Source: Mansonella perstans (lineage: Eukaryota; Nematoda; Chromadorea; Rhabditida; Onchocercidae). Taken from it: a stretch of DNA of 64,000 nucleotides. The stretch lies in assembly GCA_037074765.1 (NCBI GenBank), contig JBAMDO010000235.1, forward strand, positions 1 to 64,000, read 5' to 3'. A program made the position numbers and the translations under genes. The notes below the pieces were generated by a model that searched no databases, was not told where the DNA came from, and saw nothing but the letters and a program-made list of their open reading frames with translations. Of this stretch, positions 1-12,579 are shown piece after piece. Each line of letters starts with the position of its first letter. The first letter of the stretch is position 1.

Positions 1-85
1 TTACCTAGATATACAATGAAAGGAACACTTCCCCACTGCACAAATATCCGAAAAATGTTGGCTGTTTGTCGTACCAAATTCTGTT
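1..85 (-). pseudogene. Partial duplicate of TOM7 exon 1
   Basis: Bases 1-85 match 5335-5419 with one difference. The matched part covers the 3' two thirds of TOM7 exon 1 on the minus strand plus its splice donor. The match stops abruptly at base 85, where the intact gene continues with the codons for its N terminus. The first 11 or so residues, including the start methionine, are therefore missing here. An ORF starting at 207 runs into the copy in a different frame after a hydrophobic stretch, so it does not restore TOM7. A second exon, if present, would lie left of the window. The near identity argues for a recent DNA-level duplication. It could also be an assembly artefact such as a collapsed or split haplotype. 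Confidence 0.75.
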
Positions 86-1328
86 AGAATAGAGTTCATT
101 GTGAAATTCAAAACAATCAAAATCATCCATAAATGGTAGAAAATGAGCAGAAAAGGAATGAACAGAACACTTTGAATCATTTTTAGGAGGATAAAAGCTG
201 CCGACATGAGCTAGATCTGTTGTTTGCGAAAAGTAAATGAATTAAGTTCACTTTATAGGTTGATGTCGAATCAAAAAGCAACAGCATAATCATATGCTAA
301 AATTAATTACAGTCACATTACATTTTTCCAGTGATGGCCCCTTTCTGCTCTTTATTTCCAGCAATCTTTTCCATTAAAAAGAAGTATAGGCGAAATTTGT
401 TATATTCTGAAATAATAACACGTTATATTGGAACCATAAAATGAGACTTTACTAGTATATCTTTTTCATTTTCCATCTTTAGTCAATATTCCATTAAAAT
501 AATGAACCACTGGAAAATAAAGCTCGGCTTATCTTTGAATATTATCGATTATTTGTGTTTCTATCTATTCTCGGAAAATCATGAATTATAAATTAATTGA
601 AATTTTTAATCAGCGAAAATTGAAACAGGAATTTGTCATGTATTTCTGATATTTCTTTGTCATACATTACTTTAAAAAATTTATTTCCATTACAAAATGT
701 TGCCAAGAGATGATTTAAAAAGACCGATTAAAGTCTTATTTTGATTCAAGGGCGATTCATCATTTTTTGTATGAATACTCATAGAGCATGAAGTTTAATG
801 AACTGAAATAAATAAACTAAATTATGACTATATAGCCTCTTGAACTTCTATTAATGGCATCCTAGAGTGGTAGATATATTTTCCAATTCTTTTTCAAGTT
901 CTGGATAATTTTTAAAAAATTTAAGTTATGCATAGATTTTCAGAAATTATTTTCGTTTATTGGACTTTCCTAGAATTGATCAATATGTAGCTTGGTTGAA
1001 CTCAAAAAGATACCACTGGCGTGGTGAGCATATGCGAGTTCCATCATTGCGACCTCACTTTTTGCTACAATTATTGTTGGTGAACTAAACATTATTCAAA
1101 TGGGTTCACGATCCTTGTTGTTGTCCATACATCATTCAGCAATATTTATGAAAAATATTTCCACAATCATTTTTCAGGTGAAAACAATTTTTTCAGTTCT
1201 TAGGCTTAGTTTTTTTAGGCTTTTTTCACTTATTTTAAAATTTATTCGTTGAATTATACGTTTGCTGTGGTTCAAATTCAAAAGCGTGCGGACGCTTTTA
1301 AAAACAAACAACGACAAATGTTGATCAT
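86..1328. other. Intergenic, no supported gene
   Basis: AT-rich sequence without a convincing exon on either strand. A short hydrophobic minus-strand ORF (207 down to 1) has no recognised similarity. Its downstream half is the out-of-frame TOM7 duplicate. Confidence 0.5.
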
Positions 1329-1476
1329 TCAAACAACGTGGTACAATATTTCGCCATGATTATGAACGGCATCCGAACGATCATCATTGGGTGATTTATC
1401 TTCTAAATCATCAACACGGACTTTGCATTTCTTGCCTACCCGCTCCATAATACTATCAATGTCTCCTTCAATAACT

Positions 1477-1905
1477 TCACAAGCTGATGTGATTGCACAA
1501 CGATATAATAATATCATTAAATCAAAGGAGGATAAACGAGAATACCGAAGATTGGGGTTGGCAAATGGTTTTTGAGTTCTTTTGATTTCAGATCCGAAAA
1601 CAGATAAAAACGCTGCATCAATGGACGTTAATGTAGGTCACTTAATGGATCCATGGAATTTGCCTGGATTAGCATGTTTTTGCGAGCATATGCTTTTCTT
1701 AGGTACTGATAAATATCCATCAGAGAATGAGTATAGTAAATTTATTTCATCACATGGTGGAACAACAAATGCTTACACAGCTACTGATCACACAAATTAT
1801 CACTTTGATATAGCTCCTGGACATCTACATGATGCTCTAGATAGATTCGCACAATTTTTTCTGAGTCCACAGTTTACGGGAAGTGCAACCGAACACGAAG
1901 TAAAA
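1477..1905 (+). pseudogene. Insulin-degrading enzyme (M16 peptidase) exon fragment, broken
   Basis: Translation shows the N-terminal catalytic region of insulin-degrading enzyme, an M16A inverted zincin: a segment reading KSKEDKREY, then [30 protein letters not shown], and [12 protein letters not shown]. Two lesions are visible. A TGA at 1573-1575 interrupts the reading frame just before VLLISDP. The zinc motif HxxEH reads CFCEH, so the first metal-binding histidine is a cysteine. Similarity ends at about 1905, next to a GTAAAA that would make a splice donor, and no further IDE exons were found to the right. IDE proteins are about 1000 residues, and only about 140 are represented. The fragment looks like one duplicated genomic exon, because both edges resemble exon boundaries and there is no poly(A) tail. 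Confidence 0.82.
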
Positions 1906-2339
1906 GTTATTACAGGATGCTATCAGTGAGGATAGCATACAATGCGTATTTTGCTGGCCTAGAAGCATCCTCTTGCTAATGCACATTCCAGGGAGATTTC
2001 GCAGAGGTCGACTTATCGTTTTCTTATTACTATCTGCATACTTCACCATCAGCGGCGAATTGCAACACGGAATGATTTTCTTCCCATTCATTTCCTGTAA
2101 AAAAATCATTTTACAAAAACATTCCAACACGAACTGAAGCAATTGAAAACTAATTGATCACTTAACAATTGAGTAATTACTTTTTGATAATTTTTGTCAT
2201 AATTCTTGAATATGCATTTGACCAAACCTGACATATCTCCTTGAACCATGATCATCCTTCAATCCCTTGAACTGATTATTGAACCATTACTTTCCAGCAA
2301 TTTTTGTAAATCTCTTTCTGGCTAGTCTGGCTAATCTCC

Positions 2340-2738
2340 TGGCTAATCTCCCAAGTACAAATTTGCTGGCTGGCTAATCTCCCAAGTACAAATTTGCTGG
2401 CTGGCTAGTCTCCCAAGTACAAATTTGCTGGCTGGCTAGTCTTCCAAGTACAAATTTGCTGGCTGGCTAGTCTTCCAAGTACAAATTTGCTGGATCTTGT
2501 CCCTCCTGCTGAAAGAGGCTGTATTTTGGTTGTTGGGATTCAGGCTGTATTTTGGTTGTTGGATACAAATTTGCTAGCTCTTGCTGTATTTTGGTTGTTG
2601 GGATTCAGGCTGTATTTTGGTTGTTGGGTACAAATTTGCTAGCTCTTGCTGTATTTTGGTTGTTGGGATTCAGGCTGTATTTTGGTTGTTGGGTACAAAT
2701 TTGCTAGCTCTTGCTGTATTTTGGTTGTTTGGACTCAG
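2340..2738. repeat. Two adjoining minisatellites (31-bp and 65-bp units)
   Basis: About five copies of a 31-bp unit containing CCAAGTACAAATTTGCTGG run from 2340 to about 2492. From 2518 a 65-bp composite unit follows (26 bp plus 39 bp, both beginning GCTGTATTTTGGTTGTTGG), with three full copies (2518, 2583, 2648) and a partial one at 2713. The two arrays share the string GTACAAATTTGCT, so one may have grown from the other. ORFs through them are by-products of the repeats. Confidence 0.9.
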
Positions 2739-4657
2739 CCCTGCAATGAAAATTAGCCCATTATGCAATGAAAAACGTTTCTCACGGCAACGTTAAAATG
2801 TCATTCTCCCGAAATAGCTGCTGTAAAGGCTTTTAAAACATTGGCAAATTACAGATACAACAAATAAGAAACAAAAACGACCAGAATAATTCTTTCTCCT
2901 CTGTCCCTCTCGTCCAATTCTCTCTCTCTCTCTCTCTCTCTCGTTTCACCATATCTTTACCTACTCCTTCTCTGGACAATAAACTGTCGTCCCAAATTTT
3001 TGAGAAAAATAAAGAAATTGAACTTATGATTCTCATTTACTCAAGAGTCTATGATGAGAAACAACCAAAATTTATTCATGATTTAATTGAGCGGTTTATC
3101 TTTTTTGTACCAGATCAGGGAGCGTTGTATTGGGTTGAATTGATTGTGGTTTGGATAAAGTTTGTGTGATTGGATTGAGTTGCCGGAACACTCAAACTTG
3201 AGTAATTAAACCTTTAGTAGAATAATTGGATAAGGACATAAGTGAGTAAGTAAGTAAATGAGAAAACCAATGAATGTGCGGTTGTAAAATCGACAGTCTA
3301 TATATAGTCGTAGAAAAGGCGGGATTAAAAGCTTAATACAAAGATCATAAAGTCAAAGTGATAAAAGCGGGAATTAATTATGATTGACAATAGATGATTT
3401 ACAACAGCGGCATCTTCGAAGCGATACCAAAGTACTTATCAGAATAAATAAACAAAGATGTTATTGGTGGAAAGATTGACAGTTTATAGTGGTGAAGAGG
3501 GGGAATTAATTGCTTAAAACAATGACCCTTTGTATGGTAGTATAGCACAGTAGCTGCTGCTTTGTTAGCTTACTGTAAAAAAGAGGATTGACAGTAATAC
3601 AAATCCTTAAGTTGCTGCTAATAAAGCATTTTCCTTGTATGAATAGAAAGGATGTGAATTTACATGATAACAAAGAACATGGAAATAAATCTAAGAATGT
3701 AACTTTAGTTGAATGCTTCACAATGTTATTAACGTTTATTTACATTTTAATTTATTGAGTTATTGGAAGTTTCGCGTTATGAAATTCGCGATCATTATCA
3801 TCACATTTCCTCCTTTCCTATACAGCTTTTATATCACAAAGGTTTTTCTATTATTTTTTCACTATTTTTTATTTACTACCTTATGCTTTCTTGTGTGAAG
3901 AAATTGGTCGGTTCAGGCGGATTAGCGAGTAGAACAAATGGAGATAGAAGTCCCAATATCATAAATGAAATGCTTTAAAATAGCTTATTTTTTTTGCTAG
4001 ACAAGCTTATTTTGCGGTGTTCGTTAATTGAAAGCTCAATTAACAAGGATGCTTTTCACAAAATTTAACGTTCAATATTTTGCCAGTTTCACATGTAAAA
4101 AACACGTGCTCTAGTATTACAAATAAATGTGAAACTGTACGAAAGAACCAGGTTGCTTCAAATTTCGTCAGTTTTCATAGAAACCATCTTCATGACGCGC
4201 AACAATTACGAAAATTAGCTAGCTCGAATCCTTGCGAACGCATTCTACCTTGTTTAGAAACTTTGCTTCCACATCGAAAAATCCGACATCCCGAAGTATT
4301 CATTCGACTGCATGTATCCAAAACTTCTTCCTAATCAGTGGAAATGTAACAGATCACATCTAATTTTTTAATAGCGTTAAAAGTAACAGATATCGCCCTT
4401 CTCAACCTAAATAGTCTTCCTACAATTAATTCGGGAATGCAGTTCTTCATTACTTCGCTACGCATCAAAATTTTTTAACAAAATTTGTGAATCCGCTCGC
4501 AGTTTCTCGTCTACCTCTCAACACTTATAATTGCAAAAATATGTTATTTGCAACTTTTTTATTCAGGTTTAGTGTCATTCCGAAACTTGCTCTGATCTCC
4601 ACTTTAATCCTTCTTATTCTTTAGTTTCTGTAACTATTGCAATATAGTATCAATATT

Positions 4658-4689
<32 letters not shown>

Positions 4690-5013
4690 TTACACTGTGG
4701 CACTGCAATATTTGTGCTACACTGTAATATAATTAATACCATTACAATAACTTATACCTTTACGTGTGACGAAAAGTCTGAGAAGGCTTGTTCCAATGAT
4801 TTCTACTATGATCGAAATCTTAACGTTTCCATTTCCTCACATTATTTTAAAAGAATCTGTTGTATAAACAATATTTTTTATTAAAAAAAACAGAAAATTT
4901 TCTTTTGATAAATTTATAACAAACTGAACAAATTATATCTTCAACAATGAAAACTCTCGCAAAAATAGCTTTCTATCCAATCAGAAATGGGTCAAATAGT
5001 TTGTGTTAGGAGT
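2739..5013. other. Intergenic, no supported gene
   Basis: Contains a CT microsatellite at 2921-2942 and an AT/GATA microsatellite at about 4660-4690. ORFs at 3763-3978 and 4080-4334 (+) were inspected and not recognised. The stretch near 3740-3835 reads like coding sequence (residues VSRYEIRDHYHHISSFP) but has no partner exon, so no gene is called. Confidence 0.4.
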
Positions 5014-5438
5014 TCATCCATACAAAAGACCAGTCAGTGACAATGGCACTATCTCACCGTTGGGTTGTGGATCAGCTCCATGGCGAAATCCTATAAGTTT
5101 GTGATTAATGAAGTCGTTCTCACTTTTAAAAGACAAAAGCTACTCAACTTCACGCCATTATCATTTTAAATTAGCAAAGTTTGATATAAAAATCCAAATG
5201 TTTTTTTAAATAAAAACTTGTTCCAATTTCGTTTGTACGTATCACTAGATTATCCTATACTGATATTATCCACGCAAATTTCATTTTCTAAATTGCTTAA
5301 ATAAAATTTCTCAAAAATCAAAATTTCAAAAAATTTACCTAGATATACAATGAAGGGAACACTTCCCCACTGCACAAATATCCGAAAAATGTTGGCTGTT
5401 TGTCGTACCAAATTCTGTTGTGCCGATGATAACTTCAT
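5014..5438 (-). CDS. tomm-7: Mitochondrial import receptor subunit TOM7
   Basis: Two exons: 5339-5438 and 5014-5090, joined in phase 1, give 58 residues; animal TOM7 proteins are about 55. Exon 1 reads MKLSSAQQN then IFVQWGSVPFIVYLG, the single outer-membrane anchor with the family's WG.xP.xIYLG pattern. Exon 2 continues FRHGADPQPNGEIVPLSLTG and ends LLYG, matching the conserved FxxGADPxxP tail. TOM7 is a tail-anchored small subunit of the TOM complex in the mitochondrial outer membrane; it modulates assembly and disassembly of the TOM core and, in mammals, PINK1 retention. The start at 5438 was chosen because it aligns with the family start; an upstream in-frame TTG is not credible as an animal start. 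The last part of exon 1 is duplicated at 1-85. Confidence 0.93.
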
Positions 5439-6476
5439 TGTTTCCAGGTCTACTTTCGTCCACAATATTGCTATTTATAATAAATGATTATTCATTAATG
5501 AAATTTTGAAATACGTGGCCAAAAAATGTAATAACACTAATTGTTATCGATCAAGCGACACTTAGCGCAGTACACCGCGAAGTGACGAATGTCAATTTCT
5601 TTCGTGTATTAACCATTTAATTTAGATTAAATCATCAATTTAGACTATTGATATATTCAGTCTGACATTATCCAAAACATCGTTCACTTTTTTCTTCCTC
5701 TTAATATATCTTAACATCAGTTTCTTACCCTATGATCTTATATATAGATTAGACTTCGCCTGATTCACTTTTCGTAACCCTAATTACTCAAAAAAAAAAA
5801 AAAAAAAAAAAAAAAAACAATAATCCCTGAGTAAAAATAACTCATGCAAGTTCAAGAACTGCACAAAGTTCAAAATATTTTTTAAAAATAAGACACGAAC
5901 AAATTAACGAATAATAAGTGGAAAATTCAAGGAAAAGAAATTAGAACAGCAATGAAATACCATACTACAATCGATATTATATGATCAGTTATCTATATCC
6001 GCAAAAAAATCATTTTTAACTAGAATTTTTAAGCAAAAAATGTAGCAATATTTATCATAACAGAAAACAATTCATGGTTTTATGGCAAAAAAAAGCGAGA
6101 AGAGCGAACGATTATTGGATGTCTTAAGCAATATTTATCAGAAAATCTCATTTTTTCACACAAAAATAGGAATTTAACTGGAAACTGTGACTATTTCTAT
6201 TTGCTGCTCCTAAACTTCCTTAATGCTTCCTTCAAAAACATAATTCTTCAATCTACTCAGTTACTAAATGAGACTTTCATATTTTCATTTCAAACAAAAG
6301 CTCTAACATTTTTGAGGGCATCCTTTTGACTGTAACAGTCTTCCGAAAATCGCATAATTTAAGAGATCACGATACTTATTTTGCTTGGAATTTTTGACTC
6401 ATTTTACGTATGATCAGAAAGTAGCTATCATTAATCATATATATAAAAGATGAAACAAGCAATAAATATGAAATTT
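5439..6476. other. Intergenic between TOM7 and the CD2BP2 homologue
   Basis: No gene seen. A run of about 27 A lies at 5791-5817 on the plus strand. No AATAAA precedes it within 30 bases, so it is treated as a simple homopolymer. The rest is AT-rich and holds the 5' side of TOM7 and the 3' side of the next gene. Confidence 0.5.
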
Positions 6477-9111
6477 TCAAATATAAATTTCGAAATCAAG
6501 TCTTGCAATGGTATAAAACGTCTGCATGCCCTTTTTACGAGCCCAACCACCATTTTCAAATTTGCCTTCCTCTTGTAATTTGATCATTTCTTCACTAGAA
6601 ACTGGACCAATAATTTTCGCATTTTCGTCACTTGATAATTTATATTCCCATATCACAGTGCTATTGGTGGATCTCGCAGCTCCGTTCGTTTGCTTGCTCT
6701 CTCCTGTAAAATAAACGTTTGTGACAAATGTTCAATGAATTTCTCGTAATTTTTGCCATAAAAAGTATTCAACTATTCAAAGTATGAGACAATTCCTGAT
6801 TGCATGTCAAACATGACTTCATCACTATATTCTATTGAGGAATTCATGCCTCATATTTAAATTTATCCTAACAGTGTGGCAAAATATAAATCAAGTTTTC
6901 AAAAAATTAAAGGCCTGCAATTCAAAACTTTCAACTCTTTTTATTTCAACAATAATCGAAATCGTTCAGTGAAATAAGTTTTCCAGTAATGTTGGCTATT
7001 GATCCAGAAATTCAACATCATAAACATTTAATTTTGAAAAGAAGCAAGCAGCAACTTCAGCTTTAATGAATTATAAAATAAATAGTCTAAAAAGTTTTAC
7101 TGATGAAAAGAACCTTTAGCAGAGCAAGTGGGTGTTTCGTCCGAAAACATATCCAAGACATCAACGGCTTTACTTTTCAATTCCTGGATCATATACTGAA
7201 CTTTCTCAAGCGTATACTGATAAGCTTCCATTTCACCATTTGATACTAGCGTATCAGTTAAACCTGTCAATTCTTTCACTGCAGAGTTCTTCTCATCGAT
7301 GTATTCCTTACCAGCTCTCTTCGCTGCCCATCTTTTCCTTCGTTCTTCTGCTACAGTTAAACCTAAACAACTTTATTCATAACTAATAGGCAAATTTAGA
7401 AGTACAAAACAAAGACAAAGAAAAATTTCGATGATACAGAAATGATCTACACTAAAATCCGGAAAAAAAATTTTCTAATAGAAAATTTTTTGTGAAGTAT
7501 TGAATTAAAGTTTACCTTTTTCCTTCCCAAGCCTTGCTAGCGCTCGTTCAATTGTTTCATTCGACTTTAACATCGAAGCAATTTTTTCGTATATATTTTT
7601 AAGGTCGCTATCACCAAGAATTTTTGTCGTTGAGCTATCTTCTTCCTAAAAAAAGAAGCCTTTTGATCAATTCAAATCATGTTTCAAAACGCTCCTTCCG
7701 TTTGAATGAAAAAAAAATTGTTTCTTTGGATGGATAACATTATATAATAAAACCTGAGAGGAGGCTTATCTTTACAAACCATATCATTAAGCAATAATAA
7801 AACCAATAATAGATCTTTTTTTCGAATGGAATTTCGAATGACAAAATTATTCCGCTTTGTGTGTGTTTTTTTTTTAAAAACAAGAATCAGGAAATAAATG
7901 AAAGCACATTTTTTTGATGCCATTGATCTCCTGCATCTGCTTTTACATTTGTCCAATCGATATTATCCAACCAAGCATCCTTTATTTCGGCTTTTTTCTA
8001 AAAATAAAGACTTGGAGATTTCCAAAAAAAAAATCAGTGGAATGTAAAAATAAATCCTTCTTGCTTTAATTCAAGATATTTCGATTCCAACAACAACTGT
8101 AAAAAAATCGTCTATCTCACTTTATCAAAGATGAAATTCCCATCAGCGTCAAAATGGCCCTCTTCCAGGTCTTCCTTCATATTGAAAGCCATAATTTTCA
8201 TGCTACCTTCATATTCCAAACTTGCTTCTTCTTGTCCATCGATCTAAATTAGTTTTTTTTCTAAAAATTATATCTAAAATAGTTTTCAAATGAAAATTGG
8301 TGCAGGCAACTATATTCTAGGAAAAAAACAACGGTTTCGAAAAATTGAAATTACTTTGCCAAAAAAATTTGCTAAAATCATTCAATTAAGTTTGTTAGAT
8401 TATGTAAAAATATACTACTGAAATATCTAATGATATGAATCTTACCAAAAACCAATGATTTACATAACACTGAAATATGCTTAAACATATCAATACAAAA
8501 AAAAGTGTCATAAATTTCGAGAAGGGAGCAAGGAATGACATATGAAATACTGGAATACTGGAATTACAGGATTTAAAGAAGAGAAGTACAGAATTTGTCA
8601 TTCCGAAAACTGTTTACTGGTAACTAGAAACGGTGAGTAATCCTGTAATTCCAATATGTTGTAATTAGTATTTTAAATCTGATTGTCTTTCCTAGCTCCT
8701 TTATCGAATTGTTTGAGATATCGATTTGACTAAATTCCTCTGAATTGATTCTCTTATGAAAGTATGATTTATTGTACAAATAAATAAAACAAACTCAAAT
8801 TCAACTCTATTGTTCATATGCTGTACTTCTAATTTATTAACTTGAATACTTAAAAGAATGATAAAAAATTAAATAAAGTAACAAACTCTATCCACATCCA
8901 ATTTCTTATATTTCACTTCTTCCTCTTCATCACTATCTAATGTATGTTTCGATTCACAATCCTTCTTTGTAGTTCCTTCTTCATTTTCCTCTTCAATTAA
9001 ATTTTTCTTTTCTTCCTCATCGTAACGAGCATATTTTCCACGGCTATGCAACAAAGCTCCTTCATCACTAAGTTCGTCTACTTCTGAGAATCGTACCTTA
9101 GATTTTGCCAT
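6477..9111 (-). CDS. CD2BP2/LIN1-like U5 snRNP protein with GYF domain
   Basis: Six exons, all phase-consistent: 8887-9111, 8121-8243, 7908-7997, 7516-7645, 7114-7362, 6477-6703, giving about 347 residues (human CD2BP2 is 341). Family blocks in order: SKHTLDSDEEEE near residue 60; EEGHFDADGNFIF at the end of exon 2; AWLDNIDW in exon 3; a helical middle region ending ARLGKEKG; then a C-terminal GYF domain from about residue 290 starting IWEYKL and ending ARLDFEIYI, like human KRIDFDLYT. CD2BP2 is the U5-52K protein of the spliceosome and binds the U5-15K/DIM1 protein. The GYF signature is eroded (see findings). Exon 3 could end earlier at 7947, removing 13 residues. A T18-AG acceptor lies 12 bases upstream of the ATG, suggesting spliced-leader addition. 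Confidence 0.9.
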
Positions 9112-9145
9112 TGCTTTTTAATTCTAAAAAAAAAAAAAAAAACAT
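9112..9145 (-). promoter_or_regulatory. Candidate trans-splice acceptor upstream of the CD2BP2 homologue
   Basis: On the minus strand a run of about 18 T is followed by AG (9124-9125), 12 bases before the start codon at 9111. In nematodes such a 3' splice site with no donor upstream is the usual mark of spliced-leader addition. A 5'-UTR intron is the alternative. Confidence 0.55.
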
Positions 9146-10944
9146 CCACATTTCTTTTTTATGAACTGAAAAGCATCCAAACATCATACTCTTAAATCAT
9201 TTTATGCTAATACAATTCTAAATTTTTTCTACATTTGAAAAAAATCTTTTTTCTTTTTGCAAATTTAAACTTTTATTGAATAATAATCTGAATTTTCTAA
9301 ATAATTAACATCTCTCTCTCTCACTCACTAGAAAAGTTCAAGAAGTTAAAACTAAACAATGGATATAATATATAATAAATACGGGGTCATAATATGATTA
9401 CAATATATTATTTCCATTGTTAGGATTTCTTGGAGTTATTTATTATTTCTTATTGTGATTAGCTAAGAGAGAGAGAGAGATTTATTGCAAAATTTATCCT
9501 TTATTTTTCAAAATCACTTTCAAATCATTTTTGTGCTAATTTGTATAAATACCAATAATTTAGGTAACAATTCAATTGTTCCATTAAAGAAGTAAAATAT
9601 ATGAACTGATAAAATTCATTGTGAAGTGATAAAAACTCAGATAAGTTATCATTGCAAGTAATGGAACAAAACAGTAGAATGATAACTATTCTCCATTTGA
9701 ATAAATTACAGATCAATATGATATATCTTATAATTACTTTAATTAAAATCATAAGAATTGTTGAAAAAGGGAAAAACGATCGAGAAAAATAGTAACATTT
9801 CTTAAGATGTTCTGACCCGCTGCATGCCGTTTGTTCGATGTTTACGAGAAAGGTAATGTGCGGCCGAGTGATCGATTTTTTTGGTCCAATGAGGTTGTGT
9901 CGTGGCGTTGTCATTTGGGTGAATGTTGGGCAGTTTTTTGTGGTTTTACCCTCCAAAAACTATTTATCATTGCTGTTTATCACTTTTTTTTTACAATTAC
10001 TTTTGTTATTTAATTGTTAACTTTTTTATCATCAATCTATCGTGCCTTATCAGTCATTACGTGCTACCTGTCAATCAATTATTTAGGAACTTCCAAATTC
10101 AAATTCAGGAAATTAGGTCATCTAATTTTAACAGCATAGTTTAAGTATTTTAAAATTTTAAAAGTTATTTAATTCCAATTTAGAATGCAATTATTTTGTT
10201 ACTCTTCACAACTATCATCATCATTGTGAAATTTGGCAATAATGTGACAGTACATTATGGGTCAAATAATTTCATTGTTGGAGGTCAAATAATTCCACCT
10301 TATGTAGGTTAAATAGTTAAGATTAGAACTTATTACTTGAAGGATAGGTAATTTTAGTAAGGTCAAGTAGCTTTAACTTTGCAGGTGATTTCAAAAATAT
10401 TATTGAGTAAATAATTTCAGAATAATTTATTTTGATTACAATGCTATATGAGTGGCATATATTAGTAATTTTGATTTCACAGGATAAGATATTAAAGCAG
10501 ACAACTTAACAATACTGATCATATCAGTCTTTGAATGTTATTAGTTAAACAATCAATCGATATATCATCATTTACTAACAACTCTGATTTTGTATCGAGA
10601 GCTATGAAAGTGGATGGGCTTATGGTTCATGTGGTGAATTGTACATTTTATTGCTTCATTTTGCACATTAATCATTGTTGTCTAATTACTTTCATAACTT
10701 CAATATAAATTATTAATGCTGCCATTTTTTGAATCTTCTGCAAGCGATCTTTAATCCATTATTTCAAATTTTTCATCAAATAGGATTCAAAAATAGTTAT
10801 AACCATCTAAAACTTAGAGAGGAAATACATCGAGTTCTAATGTCTATGCACCAAATTCGAAACATTTCCAATGTTTTTCGCTTCATTAGTCTATTTTAGC
10901 TTCTGAATACGAAGCATTTATAATCAATACAAGTATCATTGAAG
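9146..10944. other. Divergent intergenic region between CD2BP2 and ARF genes
   Basis: Holds the promoters of two divergently transcribed genes. CTCTCTCTCT at about 9311 and GAGAGAGAGA at about 9470 form an inverted pair 150 bp apart. A GC-richer patch at 9810-9955 ends one stretch with GAGAAAG|GTAATG at 9852, which could be the end of a non-coding first exon of the ARF gene. The ORFs through it (9525-9956 minus, 9831-10013 plus) show no recognised similarity. Confidence 0.4.

Positions 10945-12579
<1,635 letters not shown>

Noticed and set aside
2581..2796. Plus-strand ORF with a repeated CCILVVGIQAVFWLLG-like sequence
   Set aside because: It is generated by the 65-bp minisatellite; no start context or partner exon.
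5791..5817. A27 tract as a retrocopy tail
   Set aside because: There is no AATAAA in the preceding 30 bases and no mRNA-like sequence before it.
9525..9956. 143-residue minus-strand ORF
   Set aside because: There is no similarity, AT-rich codons dominate, and it overlaps a probable promoter region; not supported as a gene.
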